Origin: Lindgomyces ingoldianus
Lineage: Eukaryota > Ascomycota > Dothideomycetes > Pleosporales > Lindgomycetaceae
Assembly (NCBI RefSeq): GCF_010093535.1
Contig: NW_022985180.1
Location: 1,145,581-1,209,580, forward strand
DNA: 64,000 nucleotides
Reading direction: 5' to 3'
Shown: in pieces, positions 62,235-64,000 of the stretch
How the letters are laid out: every line of letters begins with the position of its first letter
Position numbering within the stretch: position 1 is the stretch's first letter
The notes under the pieces: model-generated
The model's input: the letters and a program-made list of their open reading frames with translations, nothing else
Told to the model about the DNA's origin: nothing
Databases searched by the model: none
Program-made: the position numbers and the translations under genes

Positions 62235-62824
62235 TGTTATAATTCTTACTTTAGAGAAGCACTTAGGTCTAATAATATTCCTAGAGGAGAGTAGAACAGG
62301 TAGTAGAGGCTAACTAGTAGGGTGTACAGTCCTACGTACAGGCTAATAGGCTATTAGAGAGGGGAAGAGTGACTAGATTATAGTTTGCCCTTAATGTAGC
62401 AGTAGAGAGGCTAGGTTAAACAGTCCTGTTAGACAGAGTTAGAGGTATATATAGTGTAAGATATATAATTAGTATTATAGCTTTTTAGAAAGCTAAATGC
62501 TACTTAGTTTATGTAAAAAATAAACTAAACATTAAACACACTTTCTAAAAGTTGTTTAATGCAGGAATTATATACATATGCTAGAGGTGCTAAGGGGAGC
62601 AGAGGGAGTTTATAGTAGTCTGTTAAGACAAGCTCTATAAGCTCCCCTAAGCTCCCTAAACTTGTGGCCTGTCCTCCTATTAGACAACACATTCTTCCGT
62701 TATCGCAGGCAGCTGTGCTGCGTCCGTGTCCTCCGACTAGTCTATAAGCGAGCCCTGCCCCAATCCAGCTAGATTGTGGAGCACTGCCGGTGGAGTTACG
62801 CTGGTCCAACCGTAGACCGTAACA
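62235..62824 (-). repeat. Gypsy-2 5' LTR (590 bp)
   Basis: RIP-mutated from 62235 to about 62660, then nearly unmutated to the outer end GACCGTAACA. Confidence 0.9.
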
Positions 62825-63908
62825 GACTACCCCTAAATAAGGAACAAAGAAAATAGCTTAAAAAGAAGGCATGCCTTAACTATAGAAAAGTAGGCTACTT
62901 TTGTTAGAAATGTCTAGACTCTAAATAACTAAAGAATAAAAATATTAGGTTAACTATAAAAGCTATGTATGTTAATAAAGGCCTAACGCATAAAGAAATA
63001 CACAACAGGCTTAATAAATAACTTTGCTAGAGATATAAAGCTAATTACAAATCCTCTAACTGTCTAATAGACTACTAGAAGGTAGAGGTCTAAGAAGAAG
63101 ACAGTATCTCTAGGGCTATTAAACAAGCTACAGTTCTTAAAAAATAGTAAAACCTAATATAAGTAGCTAACTACGTTAAAAACATAAAAAAAAAGAACTA
63201 TACCTCTTTAAGCAAAACAAATTAAGTATTTTACTTAAGAAACTTAAGCAATAGTTTAAGCAAGAGGACTGCTAAAAATGCAGAGAACTTTATAACTATA
63301 ACCTTTATAGAATAGAACTCTATAAAGTAATCCTAGATAATAACTATAACACATATAAAGTTATAAAAAAGATTGCTATAGTCTACTACAACATATTAAG
63401 TAAGAAAAAATAACAAAAATTCTTTAAAAAAATATTAGTAAAAGGCAAAGGCTTTAACTAGCACTAAACAATTTTTTAAACTTTAGCGCTGTTAAATAAA
63501 CAACTAAACACACTACCTCTAGCATTAGTAGTAATAAGAAAAGAGCTAGAGGAATAACAAATCTATAGATATTACATTCTATGCAGAAGTAAGCAACATA
63601 ATAATTTCTAATGCAAATATAGGAATCATCCCCTACAGATAATCTAGACAAAGGAATACCTATAATAGGCCTAGATACAACCTATACTAATTTACACTAA
63701 CCTTAAATAATGCCTTTATACTTAGTACCTATGCACAAATAAGTATTATGTCTAGCACTAGCTAACTAAACACTAGGCTAGATAGTAGCTAATTAGCGCG
63801 CAAGAAAGTAAACAATTTATAGACACCCTAATAGAGTTAGCTACTACATGTGAAATGCTAAACTGCTAACATTGCAGCACAGGCCTAGCTTATAAAAAGA
63901 AACCCTAG

Positions 63909-64000
63909 TGTAACGATCCTCATGAATCGTTCCATCTCGGATGGCCCGGAAGGCCCCCGTATCGGCCCCGACCTCGACCTGGCCCCGACCCCTGCTGTTA
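63909..64000 (+). repeat. Start of a family-X LTR, cut by the window end
   Basis: It begins TGTAACGATCC and follows the same layout as the LTR at 3011, including CGGCCCCGACC and CCCCTGCTGTTA. It is unmutated, so this may be a younger or edge-protected copy. Confidence 0.6.

Larger units (their letters stand above)
49380..62824 (-). mobile_element. Gypsy-2: full-length Ty3/Gypsy element with nested insertions
   Basis: LTRs are 590 bp each (49380-49969 and 62235-62824). The target duplication is GACTA (49375-49379 and 62825-62829). It is the same family as Gypsy-1 and is coded on the minus strand. The RT motif reads YLDNVLI at 58623-58643; a degraded gag knuckle lies at about 61060-61110. A Copia element (51149-56694) and a short LTR (56766-56989) are inserted; without them it is about 7.7 kb. 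RIP-mutated except at the outer ends. Confidence 0.9.
47514..63908 (+). mobile_element. Gypsy-4: interrupted Ty3/Gypsy element, 5' part
   Basis: The 5' LTR is 47514-48095 (582 bp, TGTTACAG...ATTATAACA); its reverse complement resembles the Gypsy-1/2 LTRs. Gag-like sequence follows on the plus strand (48096-49034), is interrupted by a Copia solo LTR (49035-49325) and by Gypsy-2 (49380-62824), and resumes at 62825. The gag zinc knuckle lies at 62872-62913 (KACLN, then VGYFC and KC, with Cys and His mutated to Tyr). The 3' part is not in the window or is cut by the LTR at 63909. The end coordinate given is only where recognisable sequence stops. Confidence 0.65.

Noticed and set aside
1..64000. 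tRNA, rRNA or other RNA genes
   Set aside because: I looked for tRNA-like arms and conserved rRNA stretches and recognised none; this was by eye, so a covariance search could still find one.

Overview
This window looks like a chromosomal segment from a filamentous ascomycete (Pezizomycotina). The evidence is: short spliceosomal introns of 46-76 nt with GTRNGT donors and CTAAY branch sites; fungal-type secreted and membrane proteins; a metabolite-style gene cluster; and AT-rich blocks saturated with C:G-to-T:A transitions and stop codons in every frame, the mark of RIP (repeat-induced point mutation). I cannot name the species.

The layout has two GC-balanced islands in a desert of RIP-mutated, nested transposons. 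Bases 1-3320 hold RIP-mutated repeat ending in an LTR. Bases 3338-14056 are island 1: a MITE, an intact three-exon gene for a small secreted/anchored protein (3850-4602), a RIP-mutated patch with a tandem array and an assembly gap, a 171-bp solo LTR, a broken multi-pass membrane protein gene (about 7.9-10.1 kb), a secreted-protein gene with one premature TGA (11011-12579) and a broken C2H2 zinc-finger factor (about 12.8-13.3 kb). Bases 14062-36046 are transposons: Gypsy-1, a fold-back Fot1/pogo-like element, Copia solo LTRs, and a Fot1/pogo-like element interrupted by a chromodomain Gypsy (Gypsy-3).

Island 2 (about 36.6-45.98 kb) carries, after a truncated P450 remnant, three intact minus-strand genes. 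They encode an arylamine N-acetyltransferase-like enzyme (37732-38733), a 653-aa ATP-grasp ligase (39226-41242, two exons) and a 1279-aa full-length ABCB-type exporter (41712-45749, four exons). There is no NRPS or PKS. The set reads as a small ligase/acyltransferase/exporter pathway: the ATP-grasp enzyme would form an amide bond, the NAT would acylate (or detoxify) an amine, and the ABC protein would export the product. This is the best candidate here for an undescribed system; its chemistry is inferred.

From 46536 to the end the window is a stack of insertions: two Fot1-like fragments, then Gypsy-4, then Gypsy-2 inside it, then a full-length Copia inside Gypsy-2. Target-site duplications establish each of the last steps. 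The Copia family is notable because its LTRs carry a 10-bp minisatellite (TGCTGCAANN) of 2 to 17 units. The two LTRs of the single full-length copy differ by 141 bp.
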